Source: Pirellulimonas nuda
Lineage (GTDB): Bacteria > Planctomycetota > Planctomycetia > Pirellulales > Lacipirellulaceae
Reading direction: 5' to 3'
DNA: 64,000 bases
Assembly (NCBI RefSeq): GCF_007750855.1
Contig: NZ_CP036291.1
Coordinates: 682,001 to 746,000, forward strand
Below, one piece after another: positions 51,460-60,060 of this stretch. The notes beneath the pieces are model-generated. The model saw only the letters and a program-made list of their open reading frames with translations. It did no database searches and was not told the origin of the DNA. Within the stretch, counting starts at the first letter, position 1. Each line of letters starts with the position of its first letter. Position numbers and translations under genes: made by a program.

Positions 51460-52156
51460 CCCACAAAAACTTTCCGCTGAGCAATCGCTGTGGAATCACC
51501 TTAGCTGTCTCTCCTTTGATTCTGAGATTCCAGCGGAGGCGTGAACAACCGCTTTTGGAATTGTCGGGATGTTAAGTCGCTCAGGAGGCGTCGTCCTGAG
51601 CAGGTGCGGCCGACGCGCAGCTCGCGTCGGTGCAGCTCACCCCCCTCAGCTCACCGATAGAGCGCCTCTGCTCATCGGCGCCTCACTCTGGGTGGCTAGC
51701 GTCGGCCTAAACCTGCGGCGGTGTCCTCGCGAAGAGGCAGTGACGACGCCAGGAACCCCCGCCTCCCCCCCGGCCTCGCCGGGGCGTGCGTGACCCCGTA
51801 GGGCGGCGTCTCGGCGCCGAGCTCGTTCCCTCGGCACGATCCCCCGGCGGGGCCAGTGCAGACGGGTTTTTCGCCTTTTTCTGATTTTGTTGTACGGCGC
51901 CGGCCCGGATCCGCCACTAATCAGAGTGGGGGCGTGCTTTGCGGCGGCCGGCCTCGCTTTGCGAGCAGCCGCCCGGCGCGTCCGAGAGACCGCTTTTTAC
52001 GCTGTTTTGCCGCCCGAGGAGGGGCTTGTCCGGTTTGGAATCGGGCCGCCCGCCGGACACGCAGGACAAAGCTCTACGCAGCAAGACGCCGCAGCCAGAA
52101 ACCGACAGCCCAACGCCATACGCCGCCCGCCGGCGACCCAACCGAGCCGAACCGCC
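51460..52156. other. Long gap before the FecR-like protein gene
   Basis: About 700 bases. Translated frames are not family-like. A CCCGGC-CTC-GCCGGG hairpin occurs near 51771-51786. The last 270 bases have an open frame joined to the next gene, but it looks non-coding (Arg/Ala/Gln-rich). No promoter can be assigned with confidence. Confidence 0.4.
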
Positions 52157-54454
52157 ATGCGACTGACCCTACGAACCCTGCTCGCCTACCTAGACGACGT
52201 GCTGACCCCGGCCGACCGCGAGGACCTGCGGCACCGGATCGCGGCCAGCGAGTTCGCCAGCGACCTGATCCACCGGGTCAGCGACACCATGCGGCGGATC
52301 CGCTTGGGCGCCCCGGAGGTGCTGGGGGAAGGGGTCGGCGCCGACCCAAACACGGTGGCGGAGTACCTAGACAACACCATGTCGGCCGAAGTGGTGCCGG
52401 AGTTCGAGCGCGTCTGCCTGGAGCGGAACAGCCCGCTGGCAGACGCCCAGCTGGCGGAGACGGCCGCGTGCCACCACATCTTGACGATGGTGCTGGGGCA
52501 GCCGGTCGAGATCGACACCGCGGCTCGGCAGCGGATGTACGCGCTACTAGAGGTGGCGCAGCGCAACGCGGAGGCCTCGGCCCAGGCCGCCGCCACGCCG
52601 CGGCCCGCCCCCGAGCCTGAGGAGCGGATGAGCCAGACGCCCGACTACCTGCGGGCGCCCGAGCGGCCGCTGTGGGTGCGGCTGGCGCCGGCGATCGCGG
52701 CGGTGCTGTTGTTGGGCGCCACCTGCTGGTTTGCGTTCCGGCCCGGCGGCCCCTTGGGTCCAGACGTCGCCAAGAACAACCCCCAACCCGCTGCCCCCGC
52801 CGAGCCGCAAACGCCCCCGGACGGAGATGGGGAAGCAGACGCCGGCGCAGGCGAGGCAGGACAGCCCGACGCTGGTGAGCCCGAAACTGGACAGGCCGAC
52901 TCTGGGCAGGACGACGCAGCCACGCCCGAAGCCGGCGCCGGCGACCCCGAGACCGCAACCCCCGCTGCCGGCGATACCCCCGCAGAAGGGACCGCGTCGC
53001 CAGACACGGGGGAAGAACCTGCGCCCGGACCTGCTGGGGGACCTGACGCGGGCGCCGACCCGGGGGTGGATGACCCCGAAATGGACGATCTTGGGCCCGC
53101 TCTCCCGGTGGAATCGGCCGACCCGTCGGCCACGGCGGCGCCCGGTGCTGAGGGCGGCCCGGGCCCGGCCGAGGGGGGGACGCCCCCCGGCGCAACGGCG
53201 GGCGAGGGTGCTGCGCCGGGGCCCGAGACAGCAGGCCCCGAGATAGCAGACCCCGAAGCAGTGGACCCGGACGCAGCAGAGACCGACGCCCCGGTGGCGC
53301 CCCCCGAGCCCCGCGAGATGGGCCGGACACTCCCCTCCGACCAGGTGCTGCTGCTGCGCGACCCGATCGACAATAGCTGGGTCCGGCTCGCGGCCAAGCA
53401 GCCCCTGTTGACCGGGGACGAGCTGCTGGCGCTGCCCACCTACCGCCCCGCTATCAACCTGGAGGGGGAGTTCGACGTAGAGATGCTGGGCGGGACCCGG
53501 GCCCAGATCGATGTCACGGGCGAGACCCCCAAGCTCAAGGTGGTGTACGGCCGGGCGGTGATCACGAACGTCGCCAAGCAGCCGGCCGACTTCCGGCTGG
53601 AGGCGGGGGACGCGGGGCTCGACCTGCGTATCGGCCCCGGCGGCACCGTGGCGGTCGACACGGTACGGCCCTTCCGGCCGGGGCTCGACCCGATGCAAGA
53701 GCTGGCGCCGGCGGAGACGAACGTCTTCGCCAAGGCGGGCCAATCCCCCATCGAATGGACGTGGGACGGAGAGCCGGGGGGCGTGGCGGCCGGCGCCGAG
53801 GCGGGCTGGTCGATGCGTGGCGGCGTGGCGACGCCCAGCGCGTTGGTGGCCTTCCCGCTGTGGGTGGTGAGCCGCGAGGCGCCCAGCACGCTGGACGAGA
53901 CCGCCTCGCCGCGGCTGGAAAAGCAGCTCGTGGTGGGGGAGGAGGCCTGGCCGAAGCTGCTGGCCGCGTTTAACTCGCCGATGAAGGAAGAGCGTTACCT
54001 GGCGGCGGTTTCTAGCATGCACGTAGGCAACTTCGAGCCGTTCGTCACGTCGCTGCGGGACGAGGAGCAGAAGCAGGCCTGGAATCAAGAGATCCAGGCG
54101 ATGCGGGTGTTCATGAGCCGCAGCCAGTCGTTGGCCAAGGCGGTCAAAGACGAGCTGATCGTGCAGCGTCCGGAGCAGGGGGAGGTGATGTACGAGATGC
54201 TGGTGGGTTACACCCCCGAGCAGGTGGGGCTGACCGCGGAATCGCGCAAGAGCGGGGTGCTGAAGGAGCTGATCGACCGGCTGGAGAGCGACGTGCTGGA
54301 GTACCGGGTGCTGGCGATCTACAACATCGAGAAAATCACGGGCCGGAAGGTGGGTTTCGCCCCGGCCGGGACGCCCCAAAACCGCGACCGGTACGTCCGC
54401 ACGCTCCGCCACCTGCTGGAAACGGACGGTTTCGCGCCAGCGGGCGCCCCGTAG
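52157..54454 (+). CDS. Single-span protein with long acidic linker and FecR-like outer domain
   Basis: A 765-residue protein. The cytoplasmic N-terminus (MRLTLRTLLAYLDDVLTPAD, then helices with DTMRRIRLGAPEV and TVAEYLDNTMSAEVVPEFER) resembles planctomycete anti-sigma-like domains. One membrane helix lies at about 176-194 (LAPAIAAVLLLGATCWFAF). A low-complexity stretch rich in Ala/Asp/Glu/Gly/Pro follows to about 390 (52740-53310). The next part (LLTGDELLALPTYRPAI, GEFDVEMLGGTRAQIDVTG) has the pattern of FecR-type periplasmic domains; an alpha-helical C-terminus completes it. ATG 52157 matches the conserved-looking start. A signalling or envelope-sensing role is inferred; no dedicated sigma gene is adjacent. 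Confidence 0.7.
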   Translation: MRLTLRTLLAYLDDVLTPADREDLRHRIAASEFASDLIHRVSDTMRRIRLGAPEVLGEGVGADPNTVAEYLDNTMSAEVVPEFERVCLERNSPLADAQLAETAACHHILTMVLGQPVEIDTAARQRMYALLEVAQRNAEASAQAAATPRPAPEPEERMSQTPDYLRAPERPLWVRLAPAIAAVLLLGATCWFAFRPGGPLGPDVAKNNPQPAAPAEPQTPPDGDGEADAGAGEAGQPDAGEPETGQADSGQDDAATPEAGAGDPETATPAAGDTPAEGTASPDTGEEPAPGPAGGPDAGADPGVDDPEMDDLGPALPVESADPSATAAPGAEGGPGPAEGGTPPGATAGEGAAPGPETAGPEIADPEAVDPDAAETDAPVAPPEPREMGRTLPSDQVLLLRDPIDNSWVRLAAKQPLLTGDELLALPTYRPAINLEGEFDVEMLGGTRAQIDVTGETPKLKVVYGRAVITNVAKQPADFRLEAGDAGLDLRIGPGGTVAVDTVRPFRPGLDPMQELAPAETNVFAKAGQSPIEWTWDGEPGGVAAGAEAGWSMRGGVATPSALVAFPLWVVSREAPSTLDETASPRLEKQLVVGEEAWPKLLAAFNSPMKEERYLAAVSSMHVGNFEPFVTSLRDEEQKQAWNQEIQAMRVFMSRSQSLAKAVKDELIVQRPEQGEVMYEMLVGYTPEQVGLTAESRKSGVLKELIDRLESDVLEYRVLAIYNIEKITGRKVGFAPAGTPQNRDRYVRTLRHLLETDGFAPAGAP

Positions 54455-54495
54455 CAGCGGGGTTGTTCTAGGTTTCCCATAGCCGCCACTATCGC

Positions 54496-54501
54496 TACAA
54501 T
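54496..54501 (+). promoter_or_regulatory. Possible -10 box (TACAAT) before hpf
   Basis: ATCGCTACAATCG repeats the context seen at 7118 and 18683. It is about 160 bases before the hpf start codon, which would leave a long leader. Confidence 0.35.
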
Positions 54502-54658
54502 CGTGGCTTGGACCGAAGCCCGCGGGCCTCGGGCGCCAATCGTCTCGCGGCCCGCAGACCGGGCGAGCGCGGCCCATTGGCCGTGGGCGCCCAAGCGGGT
54601 TCCGGCTCCGATGCGATCTTGGACGAACGACAACTAGAGCGGCTGGAGCAGGACGGTA

Positions 54659-55102
54659 GTGCAAACGATTGTCACGACGAGGCACGGAGAGCTAAGCGAA
54701 TCCAGCCGCCAGGTGCTGGTGAAGAAAGCCGAGAAGCTCGGCAGGTTCTTTGAGCGGCTGACCGCGATCGAGGTGATCGTCGACCTCAAGGACGAGCACC
54801 GTCCGCGGGTCGACATCAAGGTGTCTGCGGAGCACAAGCACGATTTTATCGGTCACGACCAGTCGGAAAACCTGCTGACCGCCCTGGAATCGGCGGTTCA
54901 GAAGGTGGAGCAGCAGCTCCGCAAGTACAAAGAACGGGTCCAGACACGGGCCCGTTCGCCCGAGGCGCGTCGCTGGGACGGCTCGAAGGCCGTGGACGGG
55001 GCGCCCGAAGGCACGCCGGGAGGCGACGGGTCCATCGGCGACGAGTCCATTGGAGACGAGTCCATTGGAGACGAGGACCTCAAGGACGACTCGGTCGGGT
55101 GA
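54659..55102 (+). CDS. hpf: Ribosome hibernation promoting factor (short HPF/YfiA type)
   Basis: A 147-residue protein starting GTG 54659. MQTIVTTRHGELSESSRQVL, KAEKLGRFFERLTAIEVIVD and VDIKVSAEHKHDFIGHDQSE are the beta-alpha-beta-beta-beta-alpha HPF fold; LESAVQKVEQQLRKYKERV is the last helix that lies in the mRNA channel. It binds the 30S subunit and idles ribosomes in slow growth. There is no long-HPF dimerisation domain; the tail is instead Gly/Asp/Ser-rich, with the short repeat GDESI three times. It is followed by ptsN, an order also known from the rpoN-hpf-ptsN group of proteobacteria. Confidence 0.9.
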   Translation: MQTIVTTRHGELSESSRQVLVKKAEKLGRFFERLTAIEVIVDLKDEHRPRVDIKVSAEHKHDFIGHDQSENLLTALESAVQKVEQQLRKYKERVQTRARSPEARRWDGSKAVDGAPEGTPGGDGSIGDESIGDESIGDEDLKDDSVG

Positions 55103-55228
55103 CCGGCCCGCGCCGAGCGCACGACCACCAACCGCACGACGACACGACCACTCCGCGCAGGCGATCGACGGATGGACGTCGACCCGCGGGTCACGATCAC
55201 AAGGCCTGATCATTAGGAAAGGCTCACC

Positions 55229-55705
55229 ATGAATTTTGCGGATTTTATTTGTAAGGAAGCGATCCGGACTGACCTTCAAGCGACCGACAAGGAAGCGGTG
55301 ATTCGGGAGATGGTGACGGCGTTGCAAGAAGCCGGCTCGGTTTCTGCGGCCAACTTCGAGAGCATCGTTCAGGCGATCCTCAAGCGTGAAGAGCTGGGCA
55401 GCACCGGCATCGGACGCGGGGTCGCCGTGCCGCACACCAAGCACCCGACGGTCGACAAGCTGTCGGGCGCCGTCGCGGTGAGCGAGAGCGGCGTCGACTT
55501 TAGCAGCCTGGACGGCGAGCCGGTGCACCTGCTGTTCCTGCTGGTGTCGCCCCCGGACCGCCCGGGAGACCACCTGCGGGCGCTGGAGAACATCTCTCGC
55601 CGGTTGCGCGACGAGTCGTTCTGCCGGTTCCTGATCCAGAGCAAAACGTCCGAAGACGTCTGGCAACTGCTGGAAGAGGCAGACAACAACCAGTTCGGCT
55701 CCTAA
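55229..55705 (+). CDS. ptsN: PTS EIIA-2 domain protein (PtsN-like)
   Basis: A 158-residue EIIA of the fructose/nitrogen type. The phosphorylated His is H69 in [23 protein letters not shown] before it and [20 protein letters not shown] after it are conserved. It accepts phosphate from HPr and typically acts as a regulator (of potassium uptake or sensor kinases) when no EIIB/EIIC partner exists. It begins [16 protein letters not shown] at ATG 55229, after AGGAAAGG, and is followed at 77 bases by the HPr gene. Confidence 0.93.
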   Translation: MNFADFICKEAIRTDLQATDKEAVIREMVTALQEAGSVSAANFESIVQAILKREELGSTGIGRGVAVPHTKHPTVDKLSGAVAVSESGVDFSSLDGEPVHLLFLLVSPPDRPGDHLRALENISRRLRDESFCRFLIQSKTSEDVWQLLEEADNNQFGS

Positions 55706-55782
55706 CCCGCAGGCGCGCGGCGCCATCGGGCCTTTCGGGGTCATTCGACGGCGCCGGGCGACGGCAGCAACCCACGATCGCC

Positions 55783-56100
55783 ATGCCCGTCTACCACGCC
55801 ACCCGGATCGTCGTGGTCCGACACGCCGATGGGCTCCACGCCCGGCCGGCGGAGATGGTGGCGCGTCAGGCGATGCAGTACAAGTCGCGCGTCGAGTTGG
55901 TGCGCGACCAACGCCGCATCGACGCCCGCAGCATCTTGAATATCTTGACGCTCGGGGCGGAGTGCGGCGTGCAGCTAATCGTTGAGGCCGAAGGGGACGA
56001 CGCCGACGCGGCGGTCGAGGCGATCGCCCGGCTGATCGAAAGCGAATTCACTACCGAGGCGCCCTCGCACGAGCAGCGCCCGTGCGGAGACGGCGGGTGA
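55783..56100 (+). CDS. HPr phosphocarrier protein
   Basis: A 105-residue HPr. HADGLHARPAEMVARQA has the phosphocarrier His (H19); the regulatory Ser region appears as DARSILNILTLGAECG with Ser50 at the Ser46 position, so control by an HPr kinase is possible. The tail (TEAPSHEQRPCGDGG) exceeds the usual 85-90 residues. It relays phosphate from EI (gene downstream) to EIIA (gene upstream). Confidence 0.93.
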   Translation: MPVYHATRIVVVRHADGLHARPAEMVARQAMQYKSRVELVRDQRRIDARSILNILTLGAECGVQLIVEAEGDDADAAVEAIARLIESEFTTEAPSHEQRPCGDGG

Positions 56101-56390
56101 CGCCGCCGTCGGAAAGCGAGCGTTGTGGGAGGCGAGCGTTGGGCAGAGCCCCGGCGTTCGGCCCCACCGCGAATTACATCCAACACACCGATCCCCCCGC
56201 AGCGGCGCCGCGGCAACAAAGCCCGCCCGGGACGACGTAGAAACAAGCTCCGCACACGCAAGCCCGTTGTTTTACCGATGACGCACCCGACCCCATCGAC
56301 GGCCCTCATCGCCCGCGCGCCCCGCGCGCTGGCGCCGCCGGGCGGCAGGAAAACACCAGGCTGCTAACGTGTGTGGCGCGCAAGGGCGCC

Positions 56391-58133
56391 ATGCAACGGC
56401 TACAAGGTATCGCGGTTTCGCCCGGCGTGGCGATCGGCGAGGCGATCGTCCTCGACAACGAGGGGTTCCGCATCCCCAGGCGGTTCCTCACCCGTCACGC
56501 GGTACGCAACGAGATCAAGCGGCTTGAGGCCGCGATCAACGAATCGACCGCCGAGGTGGAGCGCAGCCGCGTGCGCATCGCGGCCGAGCTGGGCGACGAC
56601 TACGCCTCGATCTTCTCCGCCCACGCCCAGATGCTCAACGACCCCCGGCTCCGCGAGGAGCTGGAGGAGCTGATCCGCGAACGGCACTACTCGCCGGAAT
56701 ACGCGGTGAGCCGGGTGCTGAGGCGCTACGCCAAGGTGTTCCAGGCGCTCGAAGGCTCGACCATGGCCGAGCGCGCCAGCGACATCTTCGACATCGAGAA
56801 GCGGCTGCTCCGCCGGTTGCTGGGGCAGAAGCGGGAGGACCTGTCGCGGATCACCTCCGAGGTGCTGGTGCTGGCCCGCAACCTCACCCCCAGCGAAACC
56901 GCCAGCATCAACCCGAAGTTCGTCCGCGCGTTCGCCACCGAAACGGGCGGCCCCGGCAGCCACACGGCGATCGTGGCCGAGGGGCTGGGGATCCCGGCGG
57001 TGGTGGGCGTGGGCGCCTTCCTGGCGGAGGTGTCCGGCGGCGAGACCGTCATCATCGACGGCGACCAGGGGCTGGTGATCGTCCAGCCGGACGAGGAGAC
57101 CCTGGCCCGCTACCGGCACGAGGTCGACCACCAGCGATCGCTCGCGGTCAAGCTGCAGGAGCTGCGCGACCTGCCGGCCGAGACGACCGACGGCGTGCAC
57201 GTACAGATGCTGGGGAACATCGAGTTCCCCAGCGAGGTAGAGCACTGCCTGGCCCGCGGCGCCGACGGCGTGGGGCTGTACCGCACGGAGTTCCTCTACC
57301 TCACCGGCGGCAGCGAGCCGACGGAGGACGAGCACTACGAGGCCTACGCGTCGGTGATGAAGGCCATGGGGGACCGCCCGGTGGTGATGCGCACCCTCGA
57401 CCTGGGCGCCGACAAGCTCCCCCACCTGCCGACCCCCGAGGACGAACGCAACCCGTTCCTGGGGCTGCGCAGCATCCGGCTGGCGCTGAAGCACGTTGAC
57501 ATGTTCCGCACCCAGTTGCGGGCGATGCTGCGGGCCAGCGTGCACGGCGAGCTGAAGATCATGTTCCCGCTGGTCAGCACACTGATCGAGCTGCGCCGCG
57601 CGAAGATGGTGCTGGCCGACGCCATGGAAGACCTGGAGGAAGAAGGGGTCCCCTTCGACCGCAATCTGAAGGTGGGCATGATGGTCGAGGTGCCCAGCGC
57701 CGTGCTGATGATGGACCACTTCGTCGAAGAGGTCGACTTCTTCAGCATCGGCACGAACGACCTCATCCAGTACGCGTTGGCGGTCGATCGCAGCAACAAG
57801 GACGTTGCGGGGCTCTACACCGCCGCCGAGCCGGCGGTGATCAAGCTGATCCAGATGTCGGTCGATGCGGCAAACGCCGGCGGCAAGCCGATCAGCATGT
57901 GCGGGCAGATGAGCGGCAACCCCCTCTACACGATGCTGCTGCTGGGGCTGGGGCTGCGGGCGCTCAGCGCCACGCCGGCGGCGCTGCCGGAAGTCAAACG
58001 CGTGTGCCGCAGCGTGTCGATCAAGCGTTGCCAGAAGGTGGCCGCCCACACGCTCAGGCTGGAGAGCGCGCGGGACGTGAAGAACTACCTCCGTGAGGAG
58101 CTGAACCGATTACTACCCGATCAACCACTTTAA
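56391..58133 (+). CDS. ptsI: Phosphoenolpyruvate-protein phosphotransferase (PTS enzyme I)
   Basis: A 580-residue enzyme I. It takes phosphate from PEP onto H191 in ATETGGPGSHTAIVAEGLGI and hands it to HPr. LYRTEFLYLTGG, MRTLDLGADKLPHLP, GLRSIRLALKHVDMFRTQLR and SIGTNDLIQYALAVDRSN are the PEP-binding barrel motifs, and SMCGQMSGNP holds the catalytic Cys. There is no GAF domain, so it is EI proper, not the EI-Ntr form. ATG 56391 (MQRLQGIAVSPG) was preferred to GTG 56373. It lies 290 bases after HPr in the same direction. Confidence 0.94.
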   Translation: MQRLQGIAVSPGVAIGEAIVLDNEGFRIPRRFLTRHAVRNEIKRLEAAINESTAEVERSRVRIAAELGDDYASIFSAHAQMLNDPRLREELEELIRERHYSPEYAVSRVLRRYAKVFQALEGSTMAERASDIFDIEKRLLRRLLGQKREDLSRITSEVLVLARNLTPSETASINPKFVRAFATETGGPGSHTAIVAEGLGIPAVVGVGAFLAEVSGGETVIIDGDQGLVIVQPDEETLARYRHEVDHQRSLAVKLQELRDLPAETTDGVHVQMLGNIEFPSEVEHCLARGADGVGLYRTEFLYLTGGSEPTEDEHYEAYASVMKAMGDRPVVMRTLDLGADKLPHLPTPEDERNPFLGLRSIRLALKHVDMFRTQLRAMLRASVHGELKIMFPLVSTLIELRRAKMVLADAMEDLEEEGVPFDRNLKVGMMVEVPSAVLMMDHFVEEVDFFSIGTNDLIQYALAVDRSNKDVAGLYTAAEPAVIKLIQMSVDAANAGGKPISMCGQMSGNPLYTMLLLGLGLRALSATPAALPEVKRVCRSVSIKRCQKVAAHTLRLESARDVKNYLREELNRLLPDQPL

Positions 58134-58153
58134 CCCCGGAGCTGCGCCCTGTG

Positions 58154-58228
58154 CCGGCGAGCCGTCGGCGTTAGCCGACGGACAAGTCCGCGCGAATCTC
58201 CGTCGGCTCACGCCGACGGCTCGCCCGG
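58154..58228 (+). repeat. Intergenic palindrome, GGCGAGCCGTCGGCGT family (copy 2)
   Basis: The left arm 58154-58182 (CCGGCGAGCCGTCGGCGTTA and onward) is complementary with one or two mismatches to the right arm 58199-58228. It shares GGCGAGCCGTCGGCGT with the copy at 28512. It lies after the EI stop codon and before RNase E/G. Confidence 0.85.
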
Positions 58229-58289
58229 CGGACGCCCCGCCAACCAGAGCGTTGCCTCCGGCGCCAGACAACCAAAGGAAACCTTTTCG

Positions 58290-59966
58290 ATGAAGCAAGA
58301 AATGCTCATCAACGTCGCCCAGCCGGAAGAGTGCCGGATCGCGATTGTTGAGAACGGGCAGCTCGAAGAGCTGTACGTAGAACGAACCAGCGCCGACAAC
58401 TACGTCGGCAATATCTACCGCGGAAAGATCGTCAACCTCGAGCCGAGCATCCAGGCCGCGTTTGTTGATTTCGGCGTGGGCCGCAACGGCTTCCTGCACA
58501 TCAGCGACGTCGAGGCCCAGTACTTCCGCCAGGGGGGCTACGACCCCGACGTGCCGATCGAGCCCAGCGGCCGCCAGAGCGCCCCGCAGCGCGAGGCGCC
58601 GCGGGACGACGACTTCGGCGACGACGACGACGACGGCGAAGAGTCGGCCGGCGGCGACGACGCGCCCCGCTCCAACGGGCGCGCGACCCAGACGCAGCGG
58701 AAGATGCGCCCCGGCGTGCGGCCGCGCATCAAGCCCCCCATCCAGGAGGTGTTCCAACGCGGCGACGAGGTGATCGTGCAGGTCATCAAGGAAGGGATCG
58801 GCACCAAGGGGCCGACGCTCTCGACCTACATCAGCATCCCGGGTCGGTACCTGGTGCTGATGCCGGCGTTGGGCCGGATCGGCGTGTCGCGGAAGATCGA
58901 AGACGACGACGCCCGCAAGCGGCTGCGGACCATCCTCCGCGAGCTCAACCCCCCCAAGGGGCTCGGCTTTATCGTCCGCACCGCGGGGACCGAGCGCACC
59001 AAGAAAGAACTCTCGCGCGACCTGGCGTACCTGGTGCGGCTGTGGAAGGTGCTGGTGCGGCGGATCCGCAAGAGCGAGGGCCCCTCGGACATCTACGAAG
59101 AGAGCGACATCGTCATCCGCACGATCCGCGACATCGTGACCTCCGACGTTGAGTCGATCCACATCGACGAGCCCCAGGCGTACGAACGGGCCAAGGAGTT
59201 CTTGCAGTTTGTCATGCCCCGGCACGTCGGCCGGCTGCACCTGCACGACGGCAAAGAGCCGCTGTTCAACAAGTACAAGCTGGACGAGGAGATCGCCCGC
59301 ATCAACCAGCGCAAGGTGCCGCTGCGGGGGGGCGGGTCGCTGGTGATCGACCAGACCGAGGCGCTGGTGGCGATCGACGTAAACAGCGGCGCGTTCCGCA
59401 CCGACGGCGGCGCCGAGGAGTCGGCCTACCAGCTCAACCTGATCGCCGCCAAGGAGATCGCGCGGCAGCTCCGGCTGCGCGACCTGGGGGGCGTGGTGGT
59501 GAACGACTTCATCGACATGCGCAAGGAGCGCAACCGCCGCACCGTAGAGCACACGCTCCGCGACGCGATGAAGCGGGACCGCGCCCGCACCAAGATCTTG
59601 CGCACCAGCCCATTCGGCCTGATCGAGATGACCCGTCAGCGGGTCCGCCCCAGCCTGAAGCGCAGCGTCTACCGCGAGTGCCCGTGCTGCATGGGGAACG
59701 GCCTGGTGAAGAGCGCCGAGAGCATGTCGATCGAGGTGGTGCGGAAGCTGATGATGGCGAGCCAGCTCGACCGGGTCGAGCGGATCACGCTCACCGTCGA
59801 CGAGAGCGTGGCTACCTACCTGAACAACAAGAAACGCCGAGAGCTGGCGCGGTTGGAGGACGAGAACAACGTGCAGATCTTGGTGCTGGGCCGCGAGGGG
59901 CTGTCGCCGGAGCACCTCGAGTTTCAGTGCGTCGACGCGGCGGGGAAGGAGATCGCGTTCGAGTGA
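58290..59966 (+). CDS. rng: Ribonuclease E/G family endoribonuclease
   Basis: A 558-residue single-strand endoribonuclease that processes rRNA and starts mRNA decay. NYVGNIYRGKIVNLEPSIQA and FVDFGVGRNGFLHISDV are the split S1 domain. An acidic, disordered insertion of about 50 residues (DDDFGDDDDDGEESAGGD) interrupts S1. The DNase I-like catalytic domain has AIDVNSGAF (D363) and GGVVVNDFIDM (second Asp), and CPCCMGNG is the zinc link. Length and lack of a C-terminal scaffold fit RNase G or a short RNase E. It starts MKQEMLINVAQPEECRIA at ATG 58290. Confidence 0.93.
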   Translation: MKQEMLINVAQPEECRIAIVENGQLEELYVERTSADNYVGNIYRGKIVNLEPSIQAAFVDFGVGRNGFLHISDVEAQYFRQGGYDPDVPIEPSGRQSAPQREAPRDDDFGDDDDDGEESAGGDDAPRSNGRATQTQRKMRPGVRPRIKPPIQEVFQRGDEVIVQVIKEGIGTKGPTLSTYISIPGRYLVLMPALGRIGVSRKIEDDDARKRLRTILRELNPPKGLGFIVRTAGTERTKKELSRDLAYLVRLWKVLVRRIRKSEGPSDIYEESDIVIRTIRDIVTSDVESIHIDEPQAYERAKEFLQFVMPRHVGRLHLHDGKEPLFNKYKLDEEIARINQRKVPLRGGGSLVIDQTEALVAIDVNSGAFRTDGGAEESAYQLNLIAAKEIARQLRLRDLGGVVVNDFIDMRKERNRRTVEHTLRDAMKRDRARTKILRTSPFGLIEMTRQRVRPSLKRSVYRECPCCMGNGLVKSAESMSIEVVRKLMMASQLDRVERITLTVDESVATYLNNKKRRELARLEDENNVQILVLGREGLSPEHLEFQCVDAAGKEIAFE

Positions 59967-60060
59967 GGCCCGCGGCGTTCTGAAGTGAAGCATGCCGGCG
60001 TGCGCGGCTCGCAGCAATCGAGTCGCGCACGTCAGTAAGCGGAGCGCCCCGGCAAAGCGC

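Noticed and set aside
51887-52156. 90-residue N-terminal extension of the FecR-like protein
   Set aside because: Arg/Ala/Gln-rich, no secretion signal, and the conserved-looking start MRLTLRTLL lies at 52157.
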